DNA of 64,000 nucleotides from Alphaproteobacteria bacterium MedPE-SWcel (GCA_001874255.1 MPDC01000004.1:113418-177417), one strand, 5' to 3'; counted from the first letter of the stretch, positions 19,183 through 28,841 are shown. Program-made: numbers and translations. The notes: generated by a model not told the origin, from the letters alone.

Positions 19183-19241
19183 CTCATGACCGCGAGCATC
19201 GAACACTTGCCGATCTGAGGTACCAGTCTGCGTTCCCGGTC

Positions 19242-21431
19242 TCAGTTGCCTTGCAACAGGGCGACCGGCTTTTTCTGGAACATGAAGATCAGGGCAAAGA
19301 GCGCAACACCAATCGCGTCGGTTGTCCAGCCGCCCGCGATCATCGCCAGACCGGCAACCAGAAGTCCGACCCGCACAACCGGGTTGGCGGCGCGCACCAG
19401 CCAGCCCTGCACCGCGCAGGACAGCAAATAGACCCCGATGACAGCCGAGATTGCGATGTGGATGATCTCGAACCAGCTTCCCTGCAGCAACATCGCAGGC
19501 GAGTAGAAGAACATGTAGGGCACGACAAACGCTGCCAGGCCGATCTTGAAGCTCTCGACGCTGGTGCGAACGGGGTCAGATCCCGCCAAGGCCGATCCCG
19601 CATAGGCCGCCAGGGCCACGGGCGGGGTGATGGCGGACATCACAGCGAAGTAGAAGATGAACAGATGCGCAATCAGCGGCTCCACGCCGAGATTGACCAC
19701 GCCGGGGGCAATGACACTCGCGGCAACGGCATAGGCTGCTGTCGTTGGCATGCCCATCCCCAGGACGATCGACACCACCATGGCAAAGAACAGCGCAAGG
19801 AACTGGCTTTGGTCGGCCAGTGTCAGCAGCACCGTCGAAAACCGCGAGCCGATCCCGGTGAGCGCGATGACCCCGACAATGATGCCCGCCGTGGCGCAGA
19901 CAGCAACCAGTTGCAGCACCATCCGCGCACCGTTGTCCAACGCATGAAGCAGTTGTTTCGGGCCCATCTTATGCGGTGTCAGCCAGGAGACGACGCCGGC
20001 GGTGATCATGGCCAGCGTCCCGCAGCGAATGACCGAATAGCCGGCAAAGAGCGCGTAGATCAGAACAATGATCGGCGTCAGAAGATAGATCTGGCGGACC
20101 AGAACACCGAACTTGGGCAGCTGGTCGCGCGGCAGGCCCTTGAGGTCGGCCTTTTGGGCGGCCAGATCGATCATGAAGTAGACGGATATGAAATAGAGGG
20201 CGGCGGGAATGATCGCCGCCGAGACGATCTCCATATATCCGATGCCGGTGATCTCGGCCATGATGAAGGCGCCCGCCCCCATGATCGGCGGCATGATCTG
20301 ACCACCGGTAGAGGCGGCAGCTTCGACGCTGGCGGCCGTTTGCGGCCGGTATCCGACCTTTTTCATCATCGGAATGGTCAGCGACCCGGTCGCCACCACA
20401 TTGCCCGCCGAGGTGCCGTTGATCATGCCCATCAGGCCGGATGCGAAAATCGCCACTTTGGCCGGGCCGCCCCGTTTGTGGCCGGCGGCTGCAAAGGCGA
20501 GGTTGACGAAATACTCGCCCACCCGCGTTGTCTGCAGGAATGCCGCAAAGATCACGAACAGGATGATGTAGGTCGAGGAGATCGCAATCGGTGCGCCCAG
20601 AACCCCGTTGTCGGTGAAGATATAGGAAAAGAACCGCTTGGCCGTATAGCCGCGATGCTCGAAGATCCCCGGCAGCCAGGGGCCGAGAAAGGCATAGGCG
20701 ACAAAGACACCTGCGATGATCACCAAGGCCATCCCGGCCAGACGGCGCGTCAGTTCGATGATCAGGATCACACCCGTGATCGCAGCCCACATATCCCCCG
20801 GCAGGGCCATCGGCATGCCTGCGCGCAGCTGAAGCTGACGAGCGAAGAAGATCAGATAGGCCGTCGCCACGATCGCTGCGGTCGCCAGCAGAATATCAGC
20901 AAGGGAGAACTGGCGTCGGTCGGTTTGCGGGAAGACCCATCCGTGCACAACGGCCAGGGCAGATCCTGCCGCCAGCGGAATCCCGAAGGTGGACATCGCC
21001 CAGGACGGCGGCAGCGCGTTGCCGAGATACGCGCCATTGAGCCAGACCGAGATGACCGCAACTGCGCCATAGAGAATGCCCGCGCCGGCCGCTGCCAAAA
21101 GCCCAAGCGACAAGAGGTTGCGCTGCTGCGGATTGCTGGTCCCGTACAAAGGGGCCGCACCGAACAGCAGGAAGCCCAGGAAGAGGCCGCCGCCGACGTG
21201 GCTCAGCCGGTAGGCCCAGGTTTCCAGCGGGTAGACGTTCATGACCATGAGGTGGAAGACCGAATAGGCCACGCACAACGCTGCGATGAGCATATGGCGC
21301 GGGCCTTGAAAATCGCGCTGGTTGCTCGACAACGGGTCTTCATCGACATTTGCCTTTGCCGTCTCCTGTTCGATGAACGAAAGGTCCGCATCGACGTCGA
21401 TGTGGTGGTCAGTGTCTTGGTTCTTGGTCAT
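19242..21431 (-). CDS. TRAP transporter fused permease (4TM/12TM, TAXI type)
   Basis: A 729-residue membrane protein that fuses the small DctQ-like and large DctM-like TRAP subunits, the form that works with TAXI binding proteins. The cytoplasmic N-terminus (about 45 residues, acidic) is followed by some 16 or more hydrophobic segments. Recognisable DctM-type stretches are GLMGMINGTSAGNVVATGS and MGMPTTAAYAVAASVIAPG. It lies 88 bases after the TAXI gene with a hairpin between. The locus suggests tartrate or a similar hydroxy acid as substrate. Confidence 0.9.
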   Translation of the reverse strand: MTKNQDTDHHIDVDADLSFIEQETAKANVDEDPLSSNQRDFQGPRHMLIAALCVAYSVFHLMVMNVYPLETWAYRLSHVGGGLFLGFLLFGAAPLYGTSNPQQRNLLSLGLLAAAGAGILYGAVAVISVWLNGAYLGNALPPSWAMSTFGIPLAAGSALAVVHGWVFPQTDRRQFSLADILLATAAIVATAYLIFFARQLQLRAGMPMALPGDMWAAITGVILIIELTRRLAGMALVIIAGVFVAYAFLGPWLPGIFEHRGYTAKRFFSYIFTDNGVLGAPIAISSTYIILFVIFAAFLQTTRVGEYFVNLAFAAAGHKRGGPAKVAIFASGLMGMINGTSAGNVVATGSLTIPMMKKVGYRPQTAASVEAAASTGGQIMPPIMGAGAFIMAEITGIGYMEIVSAAIIPAALYFISVYFMIDLAAQKADLKGLPRDQLPKFGVLVRQIYLLTPIIVLIYALFAGYSVIRCGTLAMITAGVVSWLTPHKMGPKQLLHALDNGARMVLQLVAVCATAGIIVGVIALTGIGSRFSTVLLTLADQSQFLALFFAMVVSIVLGMGMPTTAAYAVAASVIAPGVVNLGVEPLIAHLFIFYFAVMSAITPPVALAAYAGSALAGSDPVRTSVESFKIGLAAFVVPYMFFYSPAMLLQGSWFEIIHIAISAVIGVYLLSCAVQGWLVRAANPVVRVGLLVAGLAMIAGGWTTDAIGVALFALIFMFQKKPVALLQGN

Positions 21432-21464
21432 ATTGGGCTGCCCGAAAAAGGGGTTGGTAGAGAA

Positions 21465-21496
21465 ACACGGGCGGGAGCATGCTCGACCGCCCGTGT
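21465..21496 (-). promoter_or_regulatory. Intercistronic hairpin between TAXI and TRAP permease genes
   Basis: ACACGGGCGG pairs perfectly with CCGCCCGTGT (21487-21496). The 12-base loop contains the self-complementary GAGCATGCTC. It follows the binding-protein stop on the minus strand without a T-run. Confidence 0.65.
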
Positions 21497-21519
21497 CAGA
21501 TAAGCGCCAGGTTGTGCGC

Positions 21520-22497
21520 TTACTTCAGGTTCTCAGGGATCTCGTATCCGTTTTCCTCGAACCAGCGCACAGCACCGGGGTGGAAAGGGATAACCTGATT
21601 CTTGAGAACGTTTTCTGCCAGCGTTTCCTTGGCCGCAGCGTGGTTCTGCACCATGCGGTCGGGGTTGCTCATGGCGAGGGCCGTGATTTCATAGGCCAGG
21701 CTCTCGGGCATGTCCTGATGCGCAATCGCGAAGTTCCACAAGGACACGGTTTGCAGGTCTTCCGGCTGATCTTCATAGGTGTTGGCCGGAATGGTGAACG
21801 GTGCCATGGCCGGAACGATCTTGGTCATTTCGGCCAGAGTGTCGGGATCCATCGAGATGAAACGGACATCGTTTTCCACTGCCAGCTGCGCATAGGCACC
21901 TGTCGGCAGACCCGCGGCATAGACGAAGGCGTCGATCAGGCCGTCTTTCAACTGACCGGCGGTGTCGGACCCGCCTGCGTTGGAGATGTTCACACCGTCA
22001 AAGCCCTTGGCGTTCTCGAAGAACCGGGTCCAGTAGGTCGCGGACGTGCCACCTGCCGGGCCGACACCGACACGCTGGCCGGCCATGTCCTTGAAGCTCT
22101 TGATGTCGGAGCCTGCCAAAACGGCCGCCTGCAGCGGGGTCTGATACATCGGGAACAAGGCGCGGACGTTTTCATGGGGGACGCCCGGCATCAACGGGCT
22201 TTCGCCGCGGCGTGCCTCGTCAGCGGGCCCAAGGGTGACGAAACCCATCTGGTGCTCGCCGGTTTCAACCAAGGTCACGTTCTGGACGGGGCCACCGGTG
22301 ATTTCGACGCCAGCGTTCAAATCCAGCTCTTCGCTGATCATCGCGCCAAAGCCGCTGCCATAGGTGAAATATGTGCCACCCTGGCTGCCTGTTCCGATTG
22401 TCATGCTGTTTGGCCAGCCATCACGATCCTGCGCAGAGACCGGCAACGCAATCGCCGTGCAAATTGCAGCAACAGCCGTAAGGTTTACGAATTTCAT
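21520..22497 (-). CDS. TRAP transporter solute receptor, TAXI family
   Basis: A 325-residue periplasmic protein with a signal peptide ending near LPVSAQ (residue 23). The TAXI motif GTGSQGGTYFTYGSGFG comes early in the mature part, then ITGGPVQNVTLVETGEHQMG. TAXI receptors bind small organic acids and pass them to the fused permease encoded downstream. GGAGG lies before ATG 22497. Confidence 0.92.
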   Translation of the reverse strand: MKFVNLTAVAAICTAIALPVSAQDRDGWPNSMTIGTGSQGGTYFTYGSGFGAMISEELDLNAGVEITGGPVQNVTLVETGEHQMGFVTLGPADEARRGESPLMPGVPHENVRALFPMYQTPLQAAVLAGSDIKSFKDMAGQRVGVGPAGGTSATYWTRFFENAKGFDGVNISNAGGSDTAGQLKDGLIDAFVYAAGLPTGAYAQLAVENDVRFISMDPDTLAEMTKIVPAMAPFTIPANTYEDQPEDLQTVSLWNFAIAHQDMPESLAYEITALAMSNPDRMVQNHAAAKETLAENVLKNQVIPFHPGAVRWFEENGYEIPENLK

Positions 22498-22554
22498 TTT
22501 GTACTTCCTCCGAGTTAGCTCCTGTGCGCCTCCTGTGTGAAAGCGCCTCCCAGT

Positions 22555-22567
22555 TTAATCATTAAAA
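22555..22567. promoter_or_regulatory. AT-rich palindrome in the TAXI gene promoter region
   Basis: TTTAATCATTAAA is a perfect inverted repeat (six-base arms around C) 58 bases upstream of the TAXI start, in an AT-rich gap. It could be an operator, for instance for the adjacent LysR protein. Confidence 0.35.
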
Positions 22568-22618
22568 GATGTTCCAAATCTCGCTACATTACATATTTTA
22601 TATTCAAAACTGAAATAA

Positions 22619-23533
22619 TCAAGCCGTTGCTTCAAGATCCGTCAAGTGACGCTCCAGGACCGTCAACAAAGCGTCCCGTGCGGGATCGCGTGTCCCGCGG
22701 GCCCAGGCTGCCGCAAGGATCAGCTTTGATCGCGTCGTTCCTTGGGGAATCGACAGTGGAATGAAGGCGACTCCCGGCACCTGAAGCCTTGATGTCCAGC
22801 GGGGTACGATGGCCAGGCCCGCGCCAGATCCGACAAGATTGACGATCGTCTGCTTTTCTTCGGCAACCTGCGCAATCCGGGCCGTCAAACCCGCATTCAC
22901 AAACAGCTTGATGGTCAGATCATGCGAGTGGGGCCGCGACCGGCGATCCGGTACAATGAGCGGCTCATCGGTGAGATCGGCAATCGCGATGACATCCTTT
23001 GTCGCAAGACGATGATCATCCGGGAGGGCCACCACCGCGGTTTCAAAGAACAACGTGCGGAAATTCAAACGTTCCTCGCGCACATCGGGCGGACGGCAAA
23101 AGGCAATATCGAGCGAGCCGCTCAGGAGTTTCGGCAGCAGGTGGATTGTTTTCTGCTCGAACAGCTGAATATCAAGGTCGGGCTGTTCATCGCGCATCAG
23201 CTTCAGAAGCTGCGGCATCAGCCCCGCTGCGGCACTGTCAATGGCGCCGACCTTCAGAACCGGTGTCTCGGATTTCCGGACACTGCGCACCTTTTCCTCG
23301 AATCGGTCGGCCTCGGCGACCAGCTCGCGCGCCGCTGAAAGAATGCTCTTGCCGGCTTCGGTCAAAGAGACGCTGCGCGTGGTCCGAAGGAACAGCCGCG
23401 TCTCAAGTTTTTCCTCAAGCAAACGAATCTGTCGACCAAGCGAGGCAGGCAACATATCAAGAGATTGCGCTGCCCGTCCGAAATGCAGCGCCTCTGCCGC
23501 AGCCAGGAAACATTTGACCTGATTGATATCCAC
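22619..23533 (-). CDS. ttuA: LysR-family regulator of the tartrate locus (TtuA-like)
   Basis: A 304-residue LysR protein with HTH FGRAAQSLDMLPASLGRQIR and a periplasmic-binding-like effector domain. GTG 23533 (VDINQVKCFLAAAE) is preferred: GAGGA lies ten bases upstream, and the family normally starts right here; a GTG eight codons earlier lacks a ribosome site. It is divergent from the tartrate dehydrogenase gene and upstream of the TAXI-TRAP genes, the position of TtuA in Agrobacterium vitis. Confidence 0.82.
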   Translation of the reverse strand: MDINQVKCFLAAAEALHFGRAAQSLDMLPASLGRQIRLLEEKLETRLFLRTTRSVSLTEAGKSILSAARELVAEADRFEEKVRSVRKSETPVLKVGAIDSAAAGLMPQLLKLMRDEQPDLDIQLFEQKTIHLLPKLLSGSLDIAFCRPPDVREERLNFRTLFFETAVVALPDDHRLATKDVIAIADLTDEPLIVPDRRSRPHSHDLTIKLFVNAGLTARIAQVAEEKQTIVNLVGSGAGLAIVPRWTSRLQVPGVAFIPLSIPQGTTRSKLILAAAWARGTRDPARDALLTVLERHLTDLEATA

Positions 23534-23721
23534 GGCGGCACAATCCTCATTATTCACCGTTTGTATATAATATTTCGCGAATTGAGTTCAACAACTTTCA
23601 GGCAATAGCTTCATCGCAAGCAGCGAGCCGGATTTTTGTGCAGACTGTGAGGCCTCTGCCGCCTCTCTCTCCACGAATATCCGGACCGAACTGGTCAAAA
23701 CTTGAACAACGGATCAAAGCC

Positions 23722-24795
23722 ATGAAAACCTATAAAATCGCGTCTATCCCTGCTGATGGTATCGGACCTGAAGTGATTGCAGCCGGGCATCAGGCCCTTG
23801 AGGCGCTGGCACGGCGCGATGGTGGCTTTACGTTCGACGTGACCGAATTTGACTGGAGCTCGGAGCGGTACAAGAAAACCGGCGCCTTGATGCCCGAGGA
23901 TGGCAAAGAGCAGCTCAAGGCCTTCGATGCGATCTTCTTCGGTGCCGTTGGCGCGCCTGACGTGCCCGACCATGTAACGCTTTGGGGTCTGCGCCTGCCG
24001 ATCTGTCAGGGCTTTGACCAATACGCCAATGTCCGCCCCACGAAAATTCTGCCCGGCATTTCGTCGCCTCTGGCAGATGTCGGCCCAGGCGATCTGGACT
24101 GGGTGATCGTGCGTGAAAACTCCGAAGGTGAATATTCCGGCGTTGGTGGGCGCGCCCACAAGGGCCAGCCCGAGGAAGTCGCCACCGAGGTTTCCATCTT
24201 CACCCGCGTCGGCGTCGAACGCATCATGCGCTACGCCTTCAAGCTGGCCCAGTCCCGTCCGCGCAAATTCCTGACCGTGGTGACCAAATCCAACGCACAG
24301 CGCCACGGGATGGTCATGTGGGACGAGATCGCCCTGGAGGTCTCGAAGGACTTTCCGGATGTAGAATGGGACAAGATGCTGGTCGATGCGATGACCGTGC
24401 GGATGGTAAAGGACCCGAAGTCACTGGATACGATTGTCGCCACCAACCTGCACGCCGACATTCTTTCGGATCTGGCCGGTGCGCTGGCGGGCTCGCTCGG
24501 GGTGGCTCCGACGGCCAACATCGACCCGGAGCGCCGCAATCCCTCCATGTTCGAGCCCATCCACGGATCCGCTTTTGACATCACTGGCAAAGGCATTGCC
24601 AACCCTGTTGCGACCTTCTGGACCGCCAGCCAGATGCTGGAACACCTTGGGGAGCACAATGCCGCCGAACGTCTGATGCGGGCGGTGGAGAAGGTCTGTG
24701 CCGATGGCATCATGACGCCGGACGTGGGCGGCACCGCTGACACCCAAGCCGTGACCGACGCAGTCTGCGAAGCGATCCGCGGCGAGAACATCTAA
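23722..24795 (+). CDS. ttuC: Tartrate dehydrogenase/decarboxylase
   Basis: A 357-residue member of the isocitrate/isopropylmalate dehydrogenase superfamily. VRENSEGEYSGVGG, the NLHADILSDLAGALAGSLG metal-site segment and FEPIHGSAFDITGKG are as in tartrate dehydrogenases. These enzymes use NAD and Mn2+ to oxidise tartrate to oxaloglycolate or to decarboxylate it to glycerate. ATG 23722 (MKTYKIASIPADGIG) is the family start. The glycerate kinase gene begins ten bases after its stop. D-malate dehydrogenase is the close alternative, but the neighbours favour tartrate. Confidence 0.88.
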   Translation: MKTYKIASIPADGIGPEVIAAGHQALEALARRDGGFTFDVTEFDWSSERYKKTGALMPEDGKEQLKAFDAIFFGAVGAPDVPDHVTLWGLRLPICQGFDQYANVRPTKILPGISSPLADVGPGDLDWVIVRENSEGEYSGVGGRAHKGQPEEVATEVSIFTRVGVERIMRYAFKLAQSRPRKFLTVVTKSNAQRHGMVMWDEIALEVSKDFPDVEWDKMLVDAMTVRMVKDPKSLDTIVATNLHADILSDLAGALAGSLGVAPTANIDPERRNPSMFEPIHGSAFDITGKGIANPVATFWTASQMLEHLGEHNAAERLMRAVEKVCADGIMTPDVGGTADTQAVTDAVCEAIRGENI

Positions 24796-24805
24796 GGCCT
24801 CACCC

Positions 24806-26062
24806 ATGACTGACGACGATGCAACGGCGCTGCTGCGCCGAATGATGACGGCTGCCATCGCGGCGGCTGATCCGGCAACAGTGCTGGCAGCGCAGCTGCC
24901 CGAAAAGCCAAAGGGGCGTTGCATCGTCATCGGGGCCGGGAAATCCGCCGCGGCGATGGCGCGGGCGCTGGAAACCGCCTGGCCCGATGTGGATGTGTCC
25001 GGCGTGGTGGTCACCCGCTATGGCCATACGGTCCCGACCGACCGGATCAAGGTTCTCGAAGCCGCCCACCCGGTCCCCGATACGGCCGGGCTTGCGGCCG
25101 CCCGCGAGATCCTGAAAACGGCCAAAGCCGCAGGCAAGGATGATCTGGTCCTCGCCCTGATCTCGGGCGGCGGATCCGCGCTGTTGCCGCTTCCGGTGGC
25201 TCCGCTGACGTTGGACGACAAGATCCGCGTGAACCGGTTGTTGTTGAAATCGGGCATGGCCATTGACGATATGAACCGCGTGCGGCGCAGGCTCTCTTTG
25301 GTGAAAGGCGGCGGTCTGGCTCTGGCGGTGCAGCCTGCGCGGCTGGTAACGCTGGCCATTTCCGATGTCCCCGGCGATGATCCGGCGGCGATCGCCTCGG
25401 GTGTCACTGTACCGGACCCGACCGCAGGCGAAGACCTGAGCCATCTGGTCCAGAAACTGGGCCCCGATTTGCCGGCGAGCGCAAGGGATATCCTGTCTGC
25501 GCCCGCCATGGACAAGCCGGACTTTGACGTCGACTACCGCCTGATTGCGACGCCAAAGGCCTCGCTCGAGGCTGCGGCGGCCGTCGCGCGGGGGGCAGGC
25601 GTCACGCCGGTCATCCTGGGCGACGCGCTGGAAGGCGAGGCCCGCGAACTGGGCAGTTTCACAGCTGGGATCGCCGCCTCTGTCGCCGGTAATGGCCAAC
25701 CCGCCCCTGCGCCCGCCGTGCTGCTGTCGGGGGGGGAGACCACCGTGTCGATCGGCGACGGCCCTGCCGGACGCGGCGGACGCAATACCGAGTTCCTCCT
25801 CAGCCTCGCTGTGGCCTTGAACGGGCGCCCGGACATCCACGCCCTTGCCGTGGACACGGATGGGATCGATGGCACCGAAGATGCCGCCGGCGCGGTGATC
25901 GGCCCCGACACGCTGGCGCGCGCGCGCGCCCTTGGACTGGAACCGAAAACCTATCTGGAAACCCACGACAGCTATTCCCTGTTCGACGTGACAGGGGATT
26001 TGATCCGCACCGGACCGACTTTGACAAACGTGAATGATTTTCGCGCTGTGCTCGTGGTCTGA
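24806..26062 (+). CDS. ttuD: Glycerate 2-kinase (TtuD/GckA, MOFRL family)
   Basis: A 418-residue protein with the N-terminal glycerate kinase domain (VIGAGKSAAAMARAL, LALISGGGSALLPLP) and C-terminal MOFRL domain (GRGGRNTEFLLSLAVAL, VDTDGIDGTEDAAGAV). It phosphorylates D-glycerate to 2-phosphoglycerate, linking tartrate breakdown to lower glycolysis. The older name hydroxypyruvate reductase for TtuD comes from the Agrobacterium locus. It sits tightly between ttuC and the pyruvate kinase gene. Confidence 0.92.
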   Translation: MTDDDATALLRRMMTAAIAAADPATVLAAQLPEKPKGRCIVIGAGKSAAAMARALETAWPDVDVSGVVVTRYGHTVPTDRIKVLEAAHPVPDTAGLAAAREILKTAKAAGKDDLVLALISGGGSALLPLPVAPLTLDDKIRVNRLLLKSGMAIDDMNRVRRRLSLVKGGGLALAVQPARLVTLAISDVPGDDPAAIASGVTVPDPTAGEDLSHLVQKLGPDLPASARDILSAPAMDKPDFDVDYRLIATPKASLEAAAAVARGAGVTPVILGDALEGEARELGSFTAGIAASVAGNGQPAPAPAVLLSGGETTVSIGDGPAGRGGRNTEFLLSLAVALNGRPDIHALAVDTDGIDGTEDAAGAVIGPDTLARARALGLEPKTYLETHDSYSLFDVTGDLIRTGPTLTNVNDFRAVLVV

Positions 26063-26093
26063 TCATAAACCTTGCCCCAGGAAAGATGACATC

Positions 26094-27527
26094 ATGATCC
26101 GCAAAAGACGCGCAAAAATCGTCGCGACCGTGGGGCCCGCCAGTGCCTCGCCCTTCATGCTTCGCAACCTGTTCAATGCAGGCGTCGACACGTTCCGGCT
26201 CAACTTCAGCCATGGTGAACACGACATCCATGCAGGCGTCATTGCCGCGATCCGCACTTTGGAAAAGGAAGTCGGTGTTCCCATCGGCATCCTGCAGGAT
26301 CTGCAGGGCCCCAAGATCCGCCTCGGCCGCCTGAAGGGTGAAGCGCGTATTCTGGATCGCCACGAGAGAGTGTGTTTCCTGCCAACCGAAACGGTCAGCG
26401 ACAATATCTGCCTGCCACTGCCGCACCCCGAGATCTTTGACGCTGTCGAGGTGGGGCACCGGATGTTCATTGACGACGGCCGGGTCCGGCTGAAAGTCGT
26501 GGAGAAGAGCGAGGGGAGACTGGAGGCCGAGGTTCTTGAGGGCGGTCGTATTTCGGATCGCAAGGGGGTCAACCTGCCCGACTGCGTTCTCGATTTGTCG
26601 GTCCTCACGGAAAAGGACCGCGCGGATCTGGATTTCGGCCTTGCCCACGGCGTTGACTGGGTTGCCTTGTCGTTTGTTCAGAAGGCCTCCGACCTTGATG
26701 AAATCACCCGCATCATCGACGGCCGCGCCGGATTGATCTCCAAGATCGAAAAACCGTCCGCGCTCGACGAGATCGAAGCCATCTGCCAAAAATCCGATGC
26801 CATCATGGTGGCGCGCGGGGATCTGGGCGTGGAAATCCCGCCAGAAGATGTCCCGGCCCGTCAAAAGGAAATCATCGCGCTGTGTCGCCGGACCTGCCGC
26901 CCGGTCATTGTCGCCACGCAGATGCTGGAATCGATGACGGCGTCACCGGCGCCAACGCGGGCCGAAGCCTCTGACGTGGCCACCGCGATTTACGACGGGG
27001 CGGATGCGGTCATGCTGTCTGCAGAAAGCGCGACCGGCGCCTATCCAACCGAAACCGTCGAAGTCATGGACCGCATCATTCGCTCGACCGAGGGCCATAC
27101 CTTCTATGACAGTGCCATGGCGGCTTCGCGCGCGCCCTGTGACTCCGACACCGATTCGATTGCCGACAGCGCCGCCTCGCTGGCCACCGCAATTTCCGCG
27201 AAATGCATCATGGCCTATTCCATATCGGGCGTCACCGGCATGCGTATTGCAGCGCGGCGTCCCAGTTTGCCATTGATCGTGATGACACGCAGCGCCGAAA
27301 TCTCTCGTCGAATGGCGCTTGTCTGGGGGGCGCGGTCCGTTCTTGAATCAACGGCTGACGACTATGACAGCATTGTCGAAACCGCGAGAATGCATTGCGA
27401 AAGGCTGCTTGCCCCGGAGCCGGGCGACAAGATCCTCATTCTTTCGGGCGTTCCCTTTGGTAAAATCGGCAGCACCAACAATATCCGGGTCGCGACGATC
27501 CCCCAATTGCCCCCGAACGCGGCCTGA
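26094..27527 (+). CDS. pyk: Pyruvate kinase (TtuE-like)
   Basis: A 477-residue pyruvate kinase: KIVATVGPAS at the start, FRLNFSHG, the catalytic ISKIEKPSALDEIE, MVARGDLGVEIP and ATQMLESM. It turns phosphoenolpyruvate and ADP into pyruvate and ATP. Being the last gene of the tartrate/glycerate operon it corresponds to ttuE, so the pathway tartrate, glycerate, 2-phosphoglycerate, (enolase), pyruvate is nearly complete in one unit. ATG 26094 follows AGGAAAG. It may be an isozyme in addition to a housekeeping copy. Confidence 0.94.
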   Translation: MIRKRRAKIVATVGPASASPFMLRNLFNAGVDTFRLNFSHGEHDIHAGVIAAIRTLEKEVGVPIGILQDLQGPKIRLGRLKGEARILDRHERVCFLPTETVSDNICLPLPHPEIFDAVEVGHRMFIDDGRVRLKVVEKSEGRLEAEVLEGGRISDRKGVNLPDCVLDLSVLTEKDRADLDFGLAHGVDWVALSFVQKASDLDEITRIIDGRAGLISKIEKPSALDEIEAICQKSDAIMVARGDLGVEIPPEDVPARQKEIIALCRRTCRPVIVATQMLESMTASPAPTRAEASDVATAIYDGADAVMLSAESATGAYPTETVEVMDRIIRSTEGHTFYDSAMAASRAPCDSDTDSIADSAASLATAISAKCIMAYSISGVTGMRIAARRPSLPLIVMTRSAEISRRMALVWGARSVLESTADDYDSIVETARMHCERLLAPEPGDKILILSGVPFGKIGSTNNIRVATIPQLPPNAA

Positions 27528-27538
27528 GAATGATCGAC

Positions 27539-27575
27539 GGTGTCTGCGCAAAACCGCCGCATCCGCGCAGACACC
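27539..27575 (+). terminator. Terminator-like hairpin after pyruvate kinase
   Basis: GGTGTCTGCGC (27539) pairs perfectly over 11 bases with GCGCAGACACC (27565) around a 15-base loop, 12 bases after the stop. The following CTTGG has no real T-run, so Rho may be needed. Confidence 0.6.
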
Positions 27576-27779
27576 CTTGGCAGGCCATCTGAGCCGCGCC
27601 CTGACCAGCCCCCACCCCTGACCACCCAATGACCACCCCCTGACCGGCAATAGCCCGGGAAACGGTCTGAAGCCGCTCTCTGCGCGTGGGGATCGGGTTG
27701 GCTTGCGTCCGGTCTCAGCCCGCTCACCACGGCTGGCGGTCACAGACCACATGCGCGATACGGGCGCTTACGACGGTGT

Positions 27780-28805
27780 TCAGCAGGAGGCCTTGCGGCT
27801 GCGATAGCTGCCCGGGCTTTGTCCCGTCCAGCGGCGAAATGCATCATTGAAGCTACTCAGGCTGGAATAGCCGAGGAGGAAAGAAATCTCCGAAAGCGAT
27901 TTTTCGTTCTGCCGCAGATAGCGCAGTGCCAGCGATTTTCGCACCCCCTCCAGGATCGAAAAGAAACTGGTCCCCTCGGACGCGAGTTTGCGGGACAGCG
28001 TGCGTTGGCTGACACCGAGATGCTCCGACACTTTTGCCAGACTGGCGTCGCCCTCTGCCATGCGGTCCATGATCAAACGCTCGACGGTGACGGCGGTGGA
28101 GCTATGGTCCTGGGTTTCAACGCGCCGCAACAGGTCGGCATGCTCGAACAACACCTGCAGCAACCCGGCATCCGCGCTCTGCAATGGCCGGGCCGCGTCC
28201 GCGGCCGAATACCTGATCCGGTTTATCCGAGCGCCATACCGAGGCGCCACGCCAAGCGCTGCGAGCGCCGCGGATGAGGGGGCCACATCGGCATGGCTAA
28301 ATTCGACTGACGATGGAACAGCTGGCTCTGCGCCCAATTCCGCCAGGCTCCGTATCAGCAAGGCGGCAGTGAATTCACTCCAGTGCCGCAGATCCAATTG
28401 CCCCGGTGCGCCGTAGTCCCAGCTCAACTCAATCGGGTCGCGGGTCGTCGGCGACGAGGCGGCCGGCGATGTTATTCTGAAAATGTCGCTGAGCCTTGCC
28501 AGTGTCCTGAGCGCATCCCCCACTGTCGCAGACGCCCCCATGGCGTAGGCGACGACCCCGCCTGTGCGAAGCCTCGTATGGGCGGCCAGGCTGAACCCGA
28601 TATGAGGATCGCAACATAGGGTTTCCGCCGCGTGCAACACCGATGCATGTTCATGCACAGGCAAGCTCGACGATGCCATATCCGCGGTGACGTCCAGACT
28701 GCCACAGACGCGGAGCGCCCCGAGCACATCGTGGCCCTGCGTTGAGGCATATTCCACGAGACCATGCAGAAAGGCACCCCCGTTCGGGGAGAAGACATCT
28801 TTCAT
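27780..28805 (-). CDS. AraC-family transcriptional regulator
   Basis: A 341-residue regulator with an N-terminal effector domain of the OruR/ArgR-like AraC type and a C-terminal double HTH (DASLAKVSEHLGVSQRTLSR, SLSEISFLLGYSSLSSFNDA). ATG 28805 (MKDVFSPNGGAFLHG) follows GGGAG. The frame stays open upstream for 46 codons, but these are only a 15-bp tandem repeat that would read as QADPV/QAAFG units. Target genes are unknown; it faces away from the DgoK-like gene and toward the tartrate operon. Confidence 0.87.
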   Translation of the reverse strand: MKDVFSPNGGAFLHGLVEYASTQGHDVLGALRVCGSLDVTADMASSSLPVHEHASVLHAAETLCCDPHIGFSLAAHTRLRTGGVVAYAMGASATVGDALRTLARLSDIFRITSPAASSPTTRDPIELSWDYGAPGQLDLRHWSEFTAALLIRSLAELGAEPAVPSSVEFSHADVAPSSAALAALGVAPRYGARINRIRYSAADAARPLQSADAGLLQVLFEHADLLRRVETQDHSSTAVTVERLIMDRMAEGDASLAKVSEHLGVSQRTLSRKLASEGTSFFSILEGVRKSLALRYLRQNEKSLSEISFLLGYSSLSSFNDAFRRWTGQSPGSYRSRKASC

Positions 28806-28841
28806 GGTGCTATGCTCCCGGCCCGCAGGACGCGTTGTTAT

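Larger units (their letters stand above)
18852..19241. other. 390-base intergenic region with two tandem arrays
   Basis: No gene is supported here. It holds the 32-bp and 17-bp tandem arrays listed separately and a GGGGGG/CCCCCC hairpin near 19083-19106. The promoter of the sugar dehydrogenase should lie just upstream of 18851. Confidence 0.7.

Noticed and set aside
18852..19199. N-terminal extension of the sugar dehydrogenase
   Set aside because: It is made of tandem repeats without family match, and ATG 18851 has a good ribosome site.
19173..21503. 776-codon open frame on the plus strand opposite the TRAP permease
   Set aside because: Very His/Arg/Gln/Asp-rich, no hydrophobic or motif structure, and antisense to a typical membrane protein; a codon-bias shadow.
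27600..27650. CTGACCA repeats after pyruvate kinase
   Set aside because: Spacing between copies varies, so it may be chance in C-rich DNA; left out of the array list.
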